A DNA stretch of 64,000 nucleotides, taken from the NCBI RefSeq assembly GCF_024586915.1, contig NZ_JANBVS010000005.1, positions 62,001 to 126,000 on the forward strand, in the 5' to 3' direction. Within the stretch, counting starts at the first letter, position 1; every line of letters starts with the position of its first letter. The notes below the pieces were generated by a model, which saw only the letters and a program-made list of their open reading frames with translations, ran no database searches and had not been told where the DNA came from. Shown here piece by piece: positions 62,353 through 64,000 of the stretch. Made by a program: the position numbers and the translations under genes. This DNA comes from Bradyrhizobium sp. SRS-191 (GTDB lineage Bacteria > Pseudomonadota > Alphaproteobacteria > Rhizobiales > Xanthobacteraceae).

Positions 62353-64000
62353 TTACTTCGCGCCCTGCACCGGCTTCACTGCCATGGTCACGCCCTGTGC
62401 TGCCGCGGGCGGCTGCGGACGCAGCATGGTGAGGATCTGCGCGGTCGGCCCGTCGGCGACGATCTTGCCGGAGTCGAACACGAGGATGCGGTCGACCAGC
62501 GACAACAGCGACGGCCGATGCGTCGAGACGATGATCGACATCTCGCCGGCCTTGTCGCCCTTGGCCAGGACCTTCAGCCGCTCGAGGAATTCGCCCTCGC
62601 TGCGGACGTCGAAATGCGCGGTCGGCTCGTCGAGAAACAGCACGCGCGGCTTGCGGATGAGAACGCGGGCAAGCCCGATCGCCTGCTTCTGGCCACCCGA
62701 CAGACTGCGGCCACCCTCGGCGATCATCATCTCATAGCCCTGCGGATGGCCGGCGATGAAGGTCTCGACGCCGGCGAGCCGCGCCGCCTCCAGCACCTCC
62801 TCATCGGTCGCTGCGGGACGGCCGAGCGTGATGTTGTCGCGCAGCTTGCCGTAGAACAGGTCAGTATCCTGCAGCACGAAGCCGATGCCGGCGCGCAGAT
62901 CCGCCGGGTCATATTGCTGGATGTCGATGCCGTCGATCAGGATCGAGCCTTCGGTCGGCGGATAGAATGCGGTCGCGAGGCGGCCGACCGTGGTCTTGCC
63001 GGAGCCGACGCGGCCGATGATGCCGATCTTCTCGCCGGGCTTGATGTCGAAGGAGACGTTGTCGAGCGCCTTGGCCTGGCTTCCCGGATAGGAGAAGCTG
63101 ACATTCTTGAACTGGATGCGGCCCTGCTTGATCTCGCGCGCGACGTAGATCTTTTCCGGCGGCCGCTCGCGGTCCAGCGACATCAGCCGGTCGATCGAGC
63201 GCAGCGCCGATGTGGTCTGGGTGAAGCGCGTCATCAGCCCGGCGATGCCGGCGATCGGACCGAGCACGCGGCCGGACAGCATGTTGGCCGCGACCAGCGC
63301 GCCGACCGAGAGCTTGCCGTCGAGGATCAGGAACACGCCGACCACCACCAGCAGCAGGCTGCACAGCTGGCTGGCCACGGACGCCGCGGTCATCGCCATC
63401 GAGGCCCAGAACTGCACGTCCTCGCTGGAGCGCGCCTGTGCCGCCACCGAGCGCTCCCACACCGTCTGCACCCGGCTCTCGCCGGCCACCGCGCGGACGG
63501 TCTCCATGCCGTTCAGCGATTCCACCAGGATGCCATGCCGCGCCGCCGACTGCGCCTGCATCTTGCGCATCGCCTTGTCGAGCGGCCGCTGGATCAGAAG
63601 GCCGACCGCGATCATCACCGGCAGCATCAAGAACGGAATCCAGGCGATGGGGCCTGCGATGACGAACAGCACGATGATGAACACGACCGCGAACAGCATG
63701 TCGGTCGCCGACACCACGGTGCCGGAGGTGAAGAATTCGCGGACCGAGTCGAAGTCGCGCATCTGGTTGGCGAGGATGCCGACCGACGGAGGCCGCTTGT
63801 CCATCTTCAGCGCCATCACGTGCTCGAAGATATTGGCGGCCAGCACCACGTCGATCTTCTTGCCTGTCATGTCGATGATGCGGCTGCGCACTACCTTGAG
63901 CAGGAAGTCGAAGCCGATGGCGAGCGCAAGGCCGATGCCGAGCGCCACCAGCGACGGGATGGCGCCGTTCGGAATGACGCGGTCGTAGACGCTCATCGTG
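62353..64000 (-). CDS. Type I secretion system ABC exporter (partial, cut by window end)
   Basis: About 549 codons visible; the 5' end lies beyond 64000. Six-TM exporter region (SVYDRVIPNGAIPSL onward; LapB/HlyB-type middle of the membrane domain) followed by an NBD with Walker A GRVGSGKTT, signature LSGGQKQAIGLARVL, Walker B LFLDEPTAHFDV and H-loop VSTHRPSLLSL. The ATG at 63996 is internal. Full members are about 720 residues with an N-terminal C39-like domain. Exports the adhesin; followed by the HlyD gene. Confidence 0.92.
   Translation of the reverse strand, partial: TMSVYDRVIPNGAIPSLVALGIGLALAIGFDFLLKVVRSRIIDMTGKKIDVVLAANIFEHVMALKMDKRPPSVGILANQMRDFDSVREFFTSGTVVSATDMLFAVVFIIVLFVIAGPIAWIPFLMLPVMIAVGLLIQRPLDKAMRKMQAQSAARHGILVESLNGMETVRAVAGESRVQTVWERSVAAQARSSEDVQFWASMAMTAASVASQLCSLLLVVVGVFLILDGKLSVGALVAANMLSGRVLGPIAGIAGLMTRFTQTTSALRSIDRLMSLDRERPPEKIYVAREIKQGRIQFKNVSFSYPGSQAKALDNVSFDIKPGEKIGIIGRVGSGKTTVGRLATAFYPPTEGSILIDGIDIQQYDPADLRAGIGFVLQDTDLFYGKLRDNITLGRPAATDEEVLEAARLAGVETFIAGHPQGYEMMIAEGGRSLSGGQKQAIGLARVLIRKPRVLFLDEPTAHFDVRSEGEFLERLKVLAKGDKAGEMSIIVSTHRPSLLSLVDRILVFDSGKIVADGPTAQILTMLRPQPPAAAQGVTMAVKPVQGAK

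Overview
The window looks like a chromosomal segment of a Bradyrhizobium-type alphaproteobacterium. The evidence is high GC with strong third-position GC bias, many periplasmic-binding ABC systems, acyl-CoA and CoA-transferase genes, TetR, LysR and MCP genes, and large numbers of short intergenic palindromic repeats. This assignment is by style and protein resemblance only; there is no rRNA or other marker gene. I see no phage, plasmid, insertion sequence or CRISPR array. Two tRNA genes (Trp and Gly) lie on the minus strand.

Region by region. 0-6 kb: a LivK-like solute-binding protein, tRNA-Trp, a beta-lactamase-fold serine hydrolase, two SDR oxidoreductases and a histidine phosphatase. 6-14 kb: two APH-fold phosphotransferases, an ACAD10-like acyl-CoA dehydrogenase divergent from a TetR regulator (with a palindromic operator between them), and a CaiB/BaiF CoA-transferase. 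14-17 kb: a chemoreceptor and a Ser-rich protein. 17.4-20.2 kb: a Nudix-fold regulator with a degraded Nudix box, divergent from a translationally coupled SPFH protein / NAD-kinase-like pair. 20.6-23.4 kb: csaA, a GH13 glucan enzyme and a small unknown gene. 23.9-24.4 kb: an ankyrin gene broken by an in-frame amber codon. 24.5-34 kb: a minus-strand run of two dehydrogenases, an N-carbamoyl-amino-acid-hydrolase-like nitrilase and a complete dipeptide-type ABC importer, facing a divergent LysR gene across a 19-bp palindrome.

35-44 kb holds tRNA-Gly, a very short ORF with a 15-nt perfect anti-16S Shine-Dalgarno inside an apparent terminated small transcript, a TMEM175-like channel, a BA14K-like secreted protein, and three acyltransferase-3/SGNH proteins, two of them tandem duplicates. 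44.6-64 kb is a large surface-adhesion locus: a 4740-residue RTX/T1SS-143-repeat adhesin, a small MliC-like exported protein, a LapG-like cysteine protease, an HlyD-type adaptor and a type I secretion ABC exporter (cut by the window end). The adhesin has a PAAG motif at residues 120-123, where LapG-type proteases cut LapA-type adhesins, so the locus reads as a nearly complete Lap-type retained-adhesin system. LapD and a TolC-type channel are not in view.

Two features stand out for novelty: the small transcript at 35.71-35.94 kb and the Nudix-like / SPFH / NAD-kinase-like locus. A third is structural: at least fifteen intergenic repeats of about eight families crowd the first 30.5 kb, and I find none in the remaining 33.5 kb.
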